A DNA stretch of 64,000 nt from Brachypterus glaber (Eukaryota; Arthropoda; Insecta; Coleoptera; Kateretidae), in the NCBI GenBank assembly GCA_958510825.1, contig OY294048.1:18307589-18371588 (forward strand), written 5' to 3'. The position numbers and the translations under genes are program-made. A model generated the notes under the pieces. That model saw nothing but the letters and a program-made list of their open reading frames with translations, ran no database searches and had not been told where the DNA came from. Positions 1 through 11,664 of this stretch are shown piece after piece. Positions within the stretch are counted from its first letter, which is position 1; each line of letters opens with the position of its first letter.

Positions 1-489
1 CTATCAAATCAAATCGCTAAAAAAAGAATTGTATCGTTTCTTTTGCGTGCCGTATCATTTTCAAATTAAAAAAGCTATAGCTTGGTGATTAATTAATTAA
101 TTTCTGTTAAAATGTGTCTGTTATAAAAATAATAATACTTCTGAAACCGTTCTATAAATATTATAAATATTAAAATTGATTTTACAATTGAAATTTTGTG
201 TTTTTAATTTATTTTAGTGGATAAATACAGATTAATCAGTTAACATATATTTTGAGGTTATATAATAAAATTGCTTTATAAAGTTTTTCCTTAGTTTCTA
301 CTGGTTGGGAGGTATAAAGCATTTAAAGTGGTAATTCACTCGGTGTTAGAACATTTTAGCACTGGCTACCCGGTGACGAAAAACTAAAGAATACTTTGAA
401 GTTTTCCTAAATTTGCTGTATGGTTTGGACTGTATGTGTATTCTAGAGAAAAGAGTTATTAGTTCGTTGATGGTTATATTTCTTATTAT

Positions 490-600
490 TTTCTTTCTCA
501 AAATTAATGGAGAGCCCCTAGCACAAGCTTAGGCTTATTTGCGGCTCTCCATAACTTAAAGTGTATTGTATCACATGAATAAATAAAATAAAAATCTATA
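490..600 (+). mobile_element. Possible LINE 3' end with hairpin
   Basis: TGGAGAGCC and GGCTCTCCA form a perfect 9-bp stem around a 26-base loop, followed by CATGAATAAATAAAATAAAA. A 3' hairpin and an A-rich tail is a common layout at the end of non-LTR elements. No coding part is visible. Confidence 0.35.
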
Positions 601-715
601 GAAATACATACTTTTTTTTGACTGAGGAATTTTTTAGCAGTTGAAACCTATATTGACTGTAGTAATAATATTATTACGCACCGAGTACGCAAACCTAGTT
701 TTTAGTACAGGAAAA

Positions 716-938
716 GTTCAAGTATTACGTAACGAAAATTGTACCAAAATTCATACACCATACCCCGGTTCTCGCTTTATTATAGAATATAGAGATTTCA
801 CATTTTGGCTACCCCCCTAATAGGGGTGTGTTAGGGGGGGTATCCAAAATATGAAATCTCTACATCCTTTAATAACACGAGAACCGAGGTATGAAGTGTA
901 TGAATTTTGGTACATTTTGTGTTACGTAATACTTGAAC
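716..938. mobile_element. Hairpin MITE with TTACGTAATACTTGAA-type ends, copy 1
   Basis: The ends are GTTCAAGTATTACGTAAC and its near-perfect reverse complement. The arms stay complementary for about 105 bases (ACCAAAATTCATACACC against GAAGTGTATGAATTTTGGT) around a G/C-run centre. A second, shorter member with the same ends is at 26323-26421, and a lone end lies near 12009-12025. Superfamily not determined. Confidence 0.75.
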
Positions 939-1228
939 GTTCCCACACGAGGGTGCACTGAAATGATTTGCGTCGAGGTGGGTATAATATTTTTCCTACC
1001 ACCTAACACCTAAACATCAAAAAAACGCAATATTATCTTAAAATTAGTTTGTTAATTTAAGGTTATGTGTTTGACGTTTACTCATTTTCTGACATTGGAT
1101 ATGTAAAATCAGCTGGTTGTTACTTCCCAACCGTTGTCATAGGCAACGGGTGGGAAATAGGCACTACTAACTAGGTCGTAGGAAAACGGTATTTTCTATC
1201 CTTGTATCATAACATACTATTATTTTAG

Positions 1229-1378
1229 ATAATGGAAGTTACTCATACGTAATGAATTTAACAATAGTAGAAAAAAATGGTCAAAAATTTGGCCTTATTG
1301 CCAATTCTATGGCCAACCTTGAAGTGGGAAAAATAGTTGCTAATCTGGATAATTTGTTTAACGGAGACGAAAGATTAG
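1229..1378 (+). CDS. Partial takeout/JHBP-family gene, exon 5 only
   Basis: A 150-base exon bounded by an AG acceptor (TATTTTAG) and a GTAAGG donor, open throughout when read with one base carried in from the previous exon. Its product ends in LDNLFNGDERLG, which matches LKNLFNGDSKLG and LDNLFNGDKVLG at the end of exon 5 in the two complete JHBP genes downstream. Exon length equals exon 5 of the 18-29 kb gene, and both boundaries have the same phase. In this family exon 5 codes for part of the beta-rich wall of the ligand-binding tunnel. Exons 1-4 would lie before the window. I looked for a final exon (an N-W motif after an acceptor) between 1.4 and 18 kb and found none, so this is either a gene with a diverged last exon or a broken paralogue. 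Confidence 0.72.
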
Positions 1379-1489
1379 GTAAGGACTTTTTTCTCTTTGT
1401 GTTTTATATTATAGGGTAATTCCATGACTTAAATTAATTTTTTCATGCAGTTTTTCTGATTCGTAGTTTTGTTTGCATAATCTATCCTA

Positions 1490-2400
1490 ATAACTTTTTG
1501 CAGATGACTCTAACTTTTTAATTAAATCTAACTCTTTTAAAACTTTAATTTCTGATGCTAATATACTTTTCCTAGCAATCAAAAATTGGCTTATTAAAAA
1601 TAAACTTATATTAAATGAAGAAAAAACAAATTTTATGTTATTTAAGTTGCGTCGTGATGCACAAACAGCAATAAATGTCAATAATTGCGAAAGAAAGGTT
1701 GCAAACGATGTTAGATTTTTGGGGCTGGATATTGACCAGGGCCTGAGCTGGTGTTCACATGTGGACCATTTACGTGCAAATTTAAACCGAGTTAGCTACT
1801 CATTTTTAATATTAAGGAGATACTTGGAGATTCATACATTAAAACTAGTTTATCATTCCAATTTTCAGAGTCTTTTAAGGTATGGTATTATTTTTTGGGG
1901 AAGATGTAAAGATATTGAGTCTGTTTTTTTATGTCAGAAAAAGGCACTTCGTGCAATTTTTGGTCTAAAATATTGACTCTTGTCGAAGTCTCTTCAAATC
2001 AAAAAATATACTTACTGTGTTTGGTTTATATGTTTATGAATGTATCATGTTTTTAGTAAAAAATAAAGAACTTTTTCTTAATAATGAGCCAAGCTCTGAC
2101 AGAGTTACGGACTGTAAGATTCCAAAGCACACAAAGGCCCTTACTACTCAGCTATGTATTTAATTAATAAACTACCACAACACATAAAAATACATAAAAA
2201 TAATAGAACTTTTAAAAAACTGTTATTTACATACATTTGTGCTTTGGAACCTTATTCTATGAAAGAATTTGAGTCATACAAGCCAAATTAAAGCTTTATT
2301 TGACAATATTTCAATCAATGATTTTATTTAGGTGCTATATGTATTGTATTTAAAACATTTTTTATGAAATAAATCGAGTTATTATTATTATTAACTACAT
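1490..2400 (+). mobile_element. 5'-truncated LINE, reverse transcriptase C-terminal part (decayed)
   Basis: The reading begins at LFADDSNFLIKSN, the YADD-type catalytic box of a non-LTR reverse transcriptase, and runs through NWLIKNKLILNEEKTNFMLF, FLGLDIDQGLSW and CQKKALRAIFGLKY to a stop near 1976. One extra base there shifts the frame: the next frame continues DSCRSLFKSKNILTV and, later, LINKLPQHIKIHKN, to about 2291. The 3' end carries AATAAA and a TTATTATTATTA tail. Stops lie just before the YADD box, so the copy is 5'-truncated. It is of the Jockey/CR1-like group, dead, and sits just after the lone JHBP exon. Confidence 0.85.
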
Positions 2401-3650
2401 GTTGATCTTTGATGTTCAACTTTCAAAGTCGACAGTTCTATATCTCAAAAACTATAAGGCCTAGGAAGTCCTTACTTAAAACAAGTACATAAGTATATTT
2501 CAGACCGATTAACATTCTATACTTATCTTTAATATTTAGCAAACCATAAGGTAGTTCAAATTTTGCAAGAAGCCGGTACCTCGAAGGACGCAACCCCCTA
2601 TATGTTTATACACCTAAATTTTACTAAAGCTAAAGGCTTAGAAAGCTGTTATTTTGCAGGCAAGAACGTATATTTTAGATCGCTTCCTCTTGAGAGGGTG
2701 ACAATACCCCTGATTTATAATATATACTTTACTTTTTTATTATGGAATACATGAGGCTTAGGATTTTCAAGTATTGCTAGAAAGTAGGCCTACCTTTAAA
2801 CAGATGCGTATCATCTTTTGAATTCTCAAATGCCGCGGCGCGCCGTTTCTGGAAAATTACCACTTGTCAGATACAAGAAATTACCCTGTCTTTATTCAAA
2901 TAGTAGGGTAATAGTGTGAGTATACTAAAGACCGTTTTATTAAAGTAAACTTTAAACAAATTCATGAGTAGATATGATACACAGTGTGCACAGTGTGCAT
3001 ACATGTATTACACATTATATTTTTTCTCAGGATATGCACCGAGGTAGTGCAACCCCCCATTTTATGTTAAATATTAAAAATTGATATTAAATATTTTGAC
3101 TTTAAGGTATGCAAGGCTGTAATTTTGTAGGAAAGTATTTCTAGCCGTTGATTTTTTGACCGGTTTAAGTTAATTATAATTTAACTTAATCAGATTAAAG
3201 TTATTATACTCTCATCCAGAGTGCGCAAGCGTTAGAAGAGTATAATACGTTCTGTCTGTCTGGCCTCCTGTCTGTCCTCTACGATAACTGTTCAATAGTT
3301 TATACGATTGACTTAAATTTTTGTATGCAAGCACCGGTTGGTCGTAGGATGCCACCATTAGTTTTTGATTATCAAAAAAAAATGAAGAAATTTTCTTTTT
3401 TATCAAAATTTTTTGAAAAACCAATGTTAAAAAAACAATAATAAAAATTTTAATAATTTTAAGTCTTTCGCGCAAAGCGTTCTCAACAAAATGTTAGGAT
3501 CAGGTTTCAACGATTTACAATGCCGGGAAAGTAATGTGGCGTCCACAACAATTTTTTTTATACTTAAAGTAATTATTTAAAAAATATAGAGAAATATTTT
3601 TAAAATTTTTATTCTATAGAACAGCGAAACTATTCTGTATAGTTATACTA

Positions 3651-5536
3651 TACAGGGTGGCCCAACGAAAAGTTGACATGGGGGCTTTTGGTGATAATAG
3701 CGTAGATGTAAAAAAACGCTCGGACAGGTCGATTTTAGTTTAAAAGAGGACCATTTTTTTCCTATTTGCAACATCGTCACTTCAACCCTCGGGCAGTGCG
3801 ATGAACAACCCCTAAAATTTGAATAGTGAACAGTGGTACACGGCTTTTTAAATTTAAGTAAACCGTTTTCAAAAAAATGGATTTTTAATTTCGGAACTGA
3901 ACCTGTTTGATATTTACAAGTAACAAACAGTACGTCACTGGACAATTGATTTTTAAAACTTTAGTTTCAGTTTCTCAATTGATTATAGTTCATCCAAACT
4001 TGGCACAAAAAAAATCAAATCTGATATGCCGCGTCACACTATGGTCCCAAATTTAAATCTGCCTGGACAAAAGTCTAAAACATTTTATACTTATTTTAAG
4101 TGTGAAAAATAATTTTAAAAAATAAAAAAATACACTGCCCAGTAATAGAGCTTTCCCATTTTTCACATCCGCTCGTAAATAGTTATTTATTAACTAGTGT
4201 ATTAATTAGCATTTTATTCACGCAAAGAATATTAAAAATAAAAGGTGTTGGATAAAATTAAATTCTCAACTCGTGTATTAAGTGATTTTATCCACTTAAG
4301 AATATCAGCCCACTCGGCCTGACGGCCTCGTTTGCTACTTAATACACTAGTTAAGAAAATAACTATTTTATTATCAGATTCACTTTTAGCAACCTTAAAA
4401 ATATACCAATTTTGAGGGAAACTACCCCCCGCCTCTTAGGTTTGGAGATTTATCAGATTTTTTTTCAGCAACCTTAAAAACTTCAATATACCAATTTTTA
4501 CAAAAACCACCCCCCACCCCTCAGGGGGTGAAATTAGAAAAAAATTATTATGAGATTCAGTTTTAGCGACCTCAAAAACCCCAATGTATAAATTTTCATG
4601 AAAACTACCCCCTGCCCCTCAGGGGGTAGATTTAGATTTTTTTTATTATCAGATTCACTTTTAGCAACCTCAAAAACTCCAATACCAGTTTTCACAAAAA
4701 CTACCCTCCGCCCCTTTGGGGTGGAGTTAGAATTTTTTTATAATCAGATTCACTCTCAGCAACCTCAAAAACCCCAATATACCAGTTTTCACAAAAACTA
4801 CCCCCCGCCCATCAGGAGGTGGATTTAGAATTTTTTTATTATCTGATTCACTTTTAGCTACCCCCTACTCCTCAGGGGTTGAAATTAGAAAAAAATTATT
4901 ATCAGATTCGTCGACCCCAAAAACCCCTGTATAGCAATTTTGAAGAAAATATTGAAAATATTTAAAAATATTTACCTCCTCACCCCCTCGGGGTGGAGAA
5001 AAATTTTATTATTAAATTCAATTTCAGCGACCTCAAAAAACCCTATATAGCAATTTTAAATTTTTTCTAAAAAAATGTATGTTTGCCCCCCTTGCCGCAC
5101 CCCAATGTTCACCAAAAGCAATACTGAGCGAGAACTTTTGGTAACATACCTGTTTGCCAAATTTTAAGTCTCTAGCTTAAAGCGTTCCTAAGTTATCGTG
5201 CACACAAAATTTTCCGGACAGACCGATCGACTATGCTCTGCCTGTTCGTCAGTATTTGGATCAACACCTCCCGGATCAGTGGTTCGGGAGGAGAGGTTTC
5301 ATAGAATAGCCCCACGATCACCAGGCTTTCCAATGATTTATGACTCGACCCCTTTTCCCTATTCAAATTTTAGGGGTTGTTCACCCCACTGCCCGGGGGT
5401 TGGCGTGAGGATATTGCAGATAAAAAAAAATTGTCTCCCTCCAAACTTAAATCGACCTGTCCGAGCATTTTTTTTTTACATCTACGCTATTATTACCAAA
5501 AACTCCCATGTCAACTTTTCGTTGGGCCACCCTGTA
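3651..5536. mobile_element. Fold-back element with ACAGGGTGG termini and a tandem-repeat core
   Basis: Left end TACAGGGTGGCCCAACGAAA and right end TTTCGTTGGGCCACCCTGTA are inverted; the arms match for about 190 bases (3651-3845 and 5345-5536), including GATAATAGCGTAGATGTAAA. The flanking dinucleotide is TA on both sides. The core from 4370 to 5045 is a decayed tandem array. No transposase ORF remains, so it is non-autonomous. Confidence 0.8.
4370..5045. repeat. Degenerate ~95-bp tandem array
   Basis: About seven units share ATCAGATTCACTTTTAGC, then AACCTCAAAAACCCC, TATACCAATTTT and a C-run/CAGGGGGTG block. Related units occur in reverse at 43580-43870 and at 58975-59580. Confidence 0.7.
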
Positions 5537-5769
5537 TATAGCTATACGATCAACATAAAGAAATCTTGTCAAAATAAATAAAACATGTTGTTTGTTTTGG
5601 CGCCATACCTGCAGTGAAAATGGTTGTTGCAATTAAATATCAGTTGTTATTTGTTAAAGAATTAAAAGACAACATCAAGAATAACTAATATTATACTAAT
5701 ACAAGCCGTGAAGCCCGTTCTTCCAACGGGCTAGTTATATAATTAAATTTCATAATAATTTTTCCGCAA

Positions 5770-6510
5770 TCAAGGGCACAAGGCAGTATATTTTTCTTAA
5801 TTTCGATATTAATAAAGAATATTTCTGCCAAATATAGAGATTGTAAAGTAAGAAGTCTATGAGATACGCACACATTTTAAAAATGTCTAATCTTTAAATT
5901 ATTTACCCCTTGAAAAATATTACAATTTTTACACCCTTAGTGGTCGAATATCAAAAAATACTGAAACACGTCTTTTCAATTTCGATGAAGAACATTTTTG
6001 CCAAATATGAAGATTCTAGATTAAGAGATCTCTGAGATACACACACTTCTTAGAAAACCTTTCAACCCCCGTTTCACCCCCTTAGGGATCAAATAAAATA
6101 TCAAAAAAACCTGAAACACGTCTTTTCGATTTCGATAAAGAACATTTTTGCCAAATATGAATATTCTGGATTAAGAGGTCTTTGAGATACACACTTTTTA
6201 AAAACGGTAATATTTAGATCATTTACCACTTTCGACTTAAATATGAAGATTTTTACCACCTCAGTTGTCGAATATTGAAAAATCCTGAAACAAGTATCTT
6301 TTCGATTTCAATAAAGAACATTTTTGCCAAATATGAAGATTCCAGATTAAGAGGTCTCTGAGATATGATTACTTTTTAAAAACCTTTCAACCCCCGTTTC
6401 GCCCCCTTAAGGGTTGAATTTCTAAAAATTGCTTCTTGGTGGGTGCTTACATCATAAAAGAAACAAACTTTCCAAATTTCAAGTTTCTAGGTCCAGAGGT
6501 TTGGGCTGGG
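5770..6510. repeat. Tandem array of ~150-180-bp units
   Basis: About four diverged units contain CTTTTCGATTTCGATAAAGA, ACATTTTTGCCAAATATGAA, GATTAAGAGGTCTCTGAGAT and a run of C-rich text (CAACCCCCGTTTC). No ORF is convincing. Confidence 0.65.
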
Positions 6511-7480
6511 CGTTGATTGCTAAAGTGAGTTAGCATTTGATATAATAGATTAACATATACTATTATTAATAATATATTATAGGCTTTTTGCAGCGCGTAA
6601 GCGCTAGAATAGTACTTATGTTACGGTAGTTTCGAATTTCCCAAAATCACCAAAAAATTACCTAGACAAAAAATTTTTGGATACAAATGTGTTTCATGAA
6701 AAAATGAGAAACTAAAAATGTCCGTCTGTCTGTCCGTCTGTCCGTCCGTCTATCTAAGGTTACGATGTTTGTAAGCACGAGAACACAAGAACTAATTATC
6801 TGATACAGTATACCATCCACTATGAATAGTATATAATGGAATGCGTAGCATTACATACCTAACCGACTTGTTATTTAAACTTTATAAAATAACAAACTTT
6901 TGAATGACATGCAAACAAAATCGCACTTGTTCAATTGTTTAGGTTACGCAGAAAAAAATCTAGTAAAATAAACTAAAACCTTATGACATATAGTAAAAAA
7001 TATAAAATTATTCGTAGTGATTCTACCCAAAAAAATCTTTGTTAGAGACTGAGCCTTAAAAGAGGTCCCTTTTAATTTAATATAAAAAAAAAGTTCCTAT
7101 AAGGTTGGTCTCCCTTATGGTCTGTCTAAAATATGATTTTTTATTAAATAATTTGCGAACATTTGTGAATAATATTTTTTATACTGCAGAGTGATTATCT
7201 TTTAACTACAATTTTATAGAACACGTTTAGTTCTCTGTAACATAGAAAATACCTTTTTTTATGTAAGGAATCTTATTTCATTGAGAAAATATAAAGAAAT
7301 CTGTGATAAAAGGTTAAATATAGTTTAAATAAAAACAATTTTGGATTGACTCCTAGGATCTTAGGAGGGGCATTTCTTCCTTAGTGCTCATTTCCAGAAC
7401 AGTCTTTATAGGAACTATTTACTCCTAAGGGATTATATAACTACCGGCTTGGGCAAATTAAGGGTTTTCATTGATCACAA
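6511..7480. other. Intergenic, no gene seen; short CTGTCCGTC microsatellite
   Basis: A run of GTCTGTC/CGTC units lies at 6719-6755. The rest is AT-rich text with fragments of dispersed repeats (for example GGAATGCGTAGCATTACAT, also seen near 12.1 kb). I see no exon. Confidence 0.5.
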
Positions 7481-7487
7481 CTTTATT

Positions 7488-7840
7488 CCCTGAAACGCCT
7501 TTTTTTCTATCGTTTACGGTGACCACGATTTCTCGAAAACCAATTTACCAATAAATCTGAAATTTTTAGGCGTAGTTCCTAATTACAATAGCTAGTTTGT
7601 GAAGGAATTGTTTTGCAAAAAAATTTAAGAAAATCGCCATGATTTTCCCAAAAAATCGATTTTCGATGTTCCGAAAATTAAGTTTTCCGGCCGGAAAAAG
7701 TAGACATTTTCATTCAAGTAAAATCCCTTTATTCACGAACTAGCTATTGTAATTGGGAATAACACCTAAAAATTTCAGATTGATCGGTAAATTGGTTTTC
7801 AAAAAATAGTGGCCACCGAAAAAAAAAAGCGTTTCGGGGC
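7488..7840. mobile_element. Fold-back element, ~350 bp
   Basis: The two halves are inverted copies: CCCTGAAACGCCTTTTTTTC against GCGTTTCGGGG at the ends, and AATTACAATAGCTAGTTTGT against ACTAGCTATTGTAATT nearer the centre. Arms are about 110 bases each. Confidence 0.75.
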
Positions 7841-8159
7841 AAGATCCGGAATTTTCCAATAAAAAAAATTTCACAAACAAATCTAAACATATACTATTTG
7901 ATATTTTGTTAGAAAAAAATCGCATATATTTATGTTTCTTAACTAACCTATATTTTAAAAATCCTGATCCCATCTTAGCTTAAATCATATAAAATAAAAC
8001 CAAATCTTGATATAATAGTTATAGCATTATGACCATTTGATCATTATTTCTGAGACATTTAAAAATACAAGGCCATATATAGCTTTTAAGTCGCACAAAA
8101 GTGTCTAATTTGAACCACATCAACAAAACATAACGACAACTATTTAAGTTCATTAATAT

Positions 8160-8300
8160 TCCAGGATACAAGCCTATAATTTATGGGTTAGCCTATATGA
8201 TAAAAAAATTATTGAAAATGGCCATTTATCTCCTTGTATTCATAATTATATTTTAAATATCTCAGAAATAAAAGTCGTTGTAGTAGTAGTAGTAGTAACT
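8160..8300 (+). mobile_element. Possible short LINE 3' end with (GTA)n tail
   Basis: A segment ending AGAAATAAAAGTCGTTG followed by five GTA units resembles the 3' end of a truncated non-LTR insertion with a trinucleotide tail. No protein is visible, and I see no clear target duplication. Confidence 0.3.
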
Positions 8301-8564
8301 CTTTTTAAAACTCAATAATTTTTCTAGACCATGAAAAAGAGGCCAATTTTTTTCTCCTGATAGTAATCAATATGGTCTAAGATATCATATACGATATTAA
8401 CTCAATTTAATAAAAAAATATTACAACCCCCTTTTAAAACTCAACGATTTAATTATTATAAAGCCATGCACCTAGGGTATTTTTATTAAAAAACATAAAA
8501 ATTTAGACACAGACACAAGCAGATCTGTCAGTAAAGTCGAGAGAGAAACTGAATTATTATAATT

Positions 8565-9135
8565 ACACTAGACAACACGGTTTCTTGCCCTGATTGCAGT
8601 CATATGCTTTTTAACTAATTTTGGGTCGCTAAACCTGAATTTGGCCTCAGAATGTTTCTATTACCTCAAATTTCTGAGAAAAATGAGATAAAAGTGGTAA
8701 AAAATCATTATTTTAGCCCTGTTGTTCTAAAAGTATAGGAGATAAAAATATTTTGAGGGCAAATTTGGATTGGGCAACTCAATATTAGTTAAAAAATATT
8801 CAACCTAGATTATAAAAACTTTAAATTCATAGGTAACAAAAAATAGTATCCTAGAAAAAAAAATATTAAAAAAAAATGGATCCTGTGACACAACTAAGTA
8901 GAGGTGGAGGTGAGGAGATCCTTCCTCTAAGGGAACAAGCTAAGCGCCACGTACTCATGCTAAAAAAATATAGTTTCCTGTTCTAAAATTTAAAAAATAA
9001 CACAGGCAGGATTTTTTTTTCACATACAAATATATTTTTTGAGCTTGGGAAAAAGTTTACACTGTGTCCTTTAATTTTATTTTTTTTTTCATTTATTAAC
9101 TTTTTGGGAACAATTAAGCCAAATAAAAAAATATT

Positions 9136-9186
<51 letters not shown>

Positions 9187-9535
9187 GTAGAGAATTAAAT
9201 TTTTACACAAACCTGAAAGTTTTGCCACAAATGAGCAATTAAGTAAACTGTCCACTTTAATTTTAAGCGTTTTATTTTTTCCCATACTGTAACAGTAGGT
9301 CCTTCGCATATGGATTTTTAAATTACTAGTATTTTCTTTAATATACCCTAAAATTTTCAAAATCCTACTCTTTTTTTAAGATTTTGAAAAAAAAACGTCA
9401 GTATTTCCTGGACTTATATCTCAAAAATGTGCTGGAATTTTGCTTAGGTTAGATTCGGATTCTACGCCCTCGAATTAGTAAAAAAAAATACTTTCCGATC
9501 GAGGAAAAAAGAAAGTTGCGATTTGTTGCCTAGTG
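8565..9535. mobile_element. Family E element, copy 1 (ACACTAGGCAACA termini)
   Basis: It starts ACACTAGACAACACGG and ends TTGCCTAGTGT. The same element lies in the opposite orientation at 18332-19162, and the two share TGGTAAAAAATCATTATTTT and TTAACTAATTTTGGGTCGC. No ORF; the (TA)n at 9137-9182 is internal. Probably a non-autonomous DNA transposon. Confidence 0.75.
9137..9182. repeat. (TA)n microsatellite
   Basis: About 22 uninterrupted TA units. Confidence 0.95.
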
Positions 9536-9539
9536 TTAT

Positions 9540-9770
9540 TATATTATTCAATATGGTTCAGGGTCATCTGCAGAATGAAAATTATCGTGCTTTTTGTGAA
9601 AATCGGTTTTTATTTTTTTGTTTTTCATGTGTTGTTATTATTATACAATATGGTTCAGGGACATCTGCAAAATGAAAATTATTATGCTTTTAAAGAAAAC
9701 AATTTTATTTTTTTTTTAATGTATTGTATAATCCGTATATTACGGATATCGAAAGAATAAAGTTTTCTAA
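9540..9770. repeat. Two-copy tandem repeat (~100 bp)
   Basis: CAATATGGTTCAGGGTCATC...AATGAAAATTAT recurs once about 100 bases on as CAATATGGTTCAGGGACATC. It directly follows the family E element. Confidence 0.65.
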
Positions 9771-9818
9771 TAAATTTGGCAAAATATTTCTTTATTTTCA
9801 TTTACCTTTAAGAAGAAT

Positions 9819-11664
9819 AATAGTATATTATTCAACGAGAGTATAATATTTACTATTGATCAATGAGGGTCAATTTTGGGACACGAGCCAAAAGGCGAGT
9901 GGCCTAATCACCCGAATGATTAATAGCTATTATACTCGAGTAGAATACTATACTTTATCCATGGTCGTTTTAAATTTTAAACGATTTATTTTAACAGACC
10001 CATGATTAATAGGCCTATTAATTATGGCCGTAGATAGATATTATAAAAAAGACTAGTTTTTATTTTAAATGCACTTAAAAGTAGGATATAATCTTTTTAG
10101 CTACCACAGTCATTTAATACTATACTTTATCCACGGCCGTTTTAAAGTTTAAACGGTTAATTTTTATAGACCCGTGATTAATAGGCCTAAAAATAACGGC
10201 CGTGGATAATAGTATATTATTCAATGAGCATATAATAATTGCTATTAATCAATGAGGGAGAATTTTGGGACACGAGCCGAAAGGCGAGTGACCTAATCAC
10301 CCGAATGATTAATAGCTATTATACTTGAGTAGAATACTATACTTTATCCATGGTCGTTTTAAGTTTTAAACGATTTATTTTAACAGACCCGTGATTAATA
10401 GGCCTATTAATTATGGCTGTAGATAGATATTATAAAAAAGACTAGTTTTTATTTTAAATGCACTTAAAAGTAGGATATAATCTTTTTAGCTACCACAGCC
10501 ATTTAATACTATACTTTATCCACGGCCGTTTTAAAGTTTAAACGGTTAATTTTTACAGACCCGTGATTAATAGGCCTATAAATAACGGCCGTGGATAATA
10601 GTATATTATTCAATGAGCATATAATAATTGCTATTAATTGCTATTAATCAATGAGGGAGAATTTTGGGACACGAGCCGAAAGGCGAGTGACCTAATCACC
10701 CGAATGATTAAGAGCTATTATACGCGAGTAGAATACTATACTTTATCCATGGTCATGGTCAATTTTAAACAATTTATTTTAACAGACCCGTGATTAATAG
10801 GCCTATTAATCAGGGCCGTGGACGAGGGGCTGACCGCTAGGAAATATTTTGTACAAACCAAAGGAACTCAGGAGGAACTCTGGAGGAACTCTGAAGAACT
10901 ATGGAGGAACTCTGAGAAACTCTGGAGGAACTCCGAGGAACTCCGGAGGAACTCCGGAGGAACTCCGAAGGAGCTCAGAGGAACTCCGAGAAACTCTTTG
11001 CAAAAAGGAACTCTTTTGTACAAATTTCAGACGTGGTCAGAAACAATTATTATTTGTTACCCATGCGGATTAACGTTTTTTTTTATTTTCTTTTCAAACT
11101 AGATGAGCAGTGTTATCAAAACATTTGAAGGGGCGCCAAGTTTGGTAGAAACCGCTAGGGACAAAGCTTTTTTTTCTTGAAGGTAAATTTGGGGTGCCAT
11201 TTTTTATTTAACCGTCAGATTTTTTTTTTCTTGAAGGTAATTTTGGGGCCCCAAGCTTTGGTTGAAACTGTCAGGGACAAAGCTTTTTTCATGAAGGTAT
11301 TTTTTTGGGGCCAATTTCTTTTTATTCGGGGCGCCAAGTTTGGTTGAAACCGTCAGGGACAAAGCTTCTTTTTGAGGGTGCCTTATTGGCAGTAGTGCTT
11401 GCATAGCGGTAATTTCTACGGTTTATTTGCCAAAAATTACCTCTTCCAGAGAGGAACTCTTAAGGAACACAGAAGGAACTCCCAAGGAACTCTGGAGGAA
11501 CTCCGAGGAACTTTGAGGAACTCTTTGCAAAAAGGAACTCTTTTGTACAAATTTCAGACGCGGTCAGCCCCTCGGCCGTGGATAAAAATTATAAAAAAAA
11601 CTCGTTTTTATTTTAAATTCACTAAGAAGTAGGATATAATCTTTTTAGCTACCACAGTCATTTA
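9819..11664. repeat. 389-bp tandem array (2.8 units), interrupted by an insertion
   Basis: AATAGTATATTATTCAA starts units at 9819, 10208 and 10597. Each unit holds GGGACACGAGCC...AAGGCGAGTG, GACCCGTGATTAATAGGCCT twice, and the inverted pair TTTATCCACGGCCGTT/AACGGCCGTGGATAA. The third unit is split at 10822 by the element 10823-11573 and resumes after it. Confidence 0.85.
10823..11573. mobile_element. Element with 9-bp target duplication and GGAACTC minisatellites
   Basis: Inverted ends GAGGGGCTGACCGC and GCGGTCAGCCCCTC are flanked on both sides by GGCCGTGGA (10814-10822 and 11574-11582), the empty-site sequence of the surrounding 389-bp array. Inside are (GGAACTCYG)n arrays at 10860-11000 and 11450-11540, three or four copies of a GCCAAGTTTGGTTGAAACCG unit, and a second copy of the right subterminal block (GTACAAATTTCAGACG) at about 11018-11034. 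A 9-bp duplication suits Mutator-like elements, but no transposase is left. Confidence 0.8.

Noticed and set aside
9137..9182. Possible CRISPR-like or regulatory repeat
   Set aside because: It is a simple (TA)n run. No array of direct repeats with unique spacers exists in the window, and the genome is eukaryotic.
10818..11102. Frames rich in EELWRNSEELRRNS-like repeats
   Set aside because: They are translations of the GGAACTC minisatellite inside a transposon.
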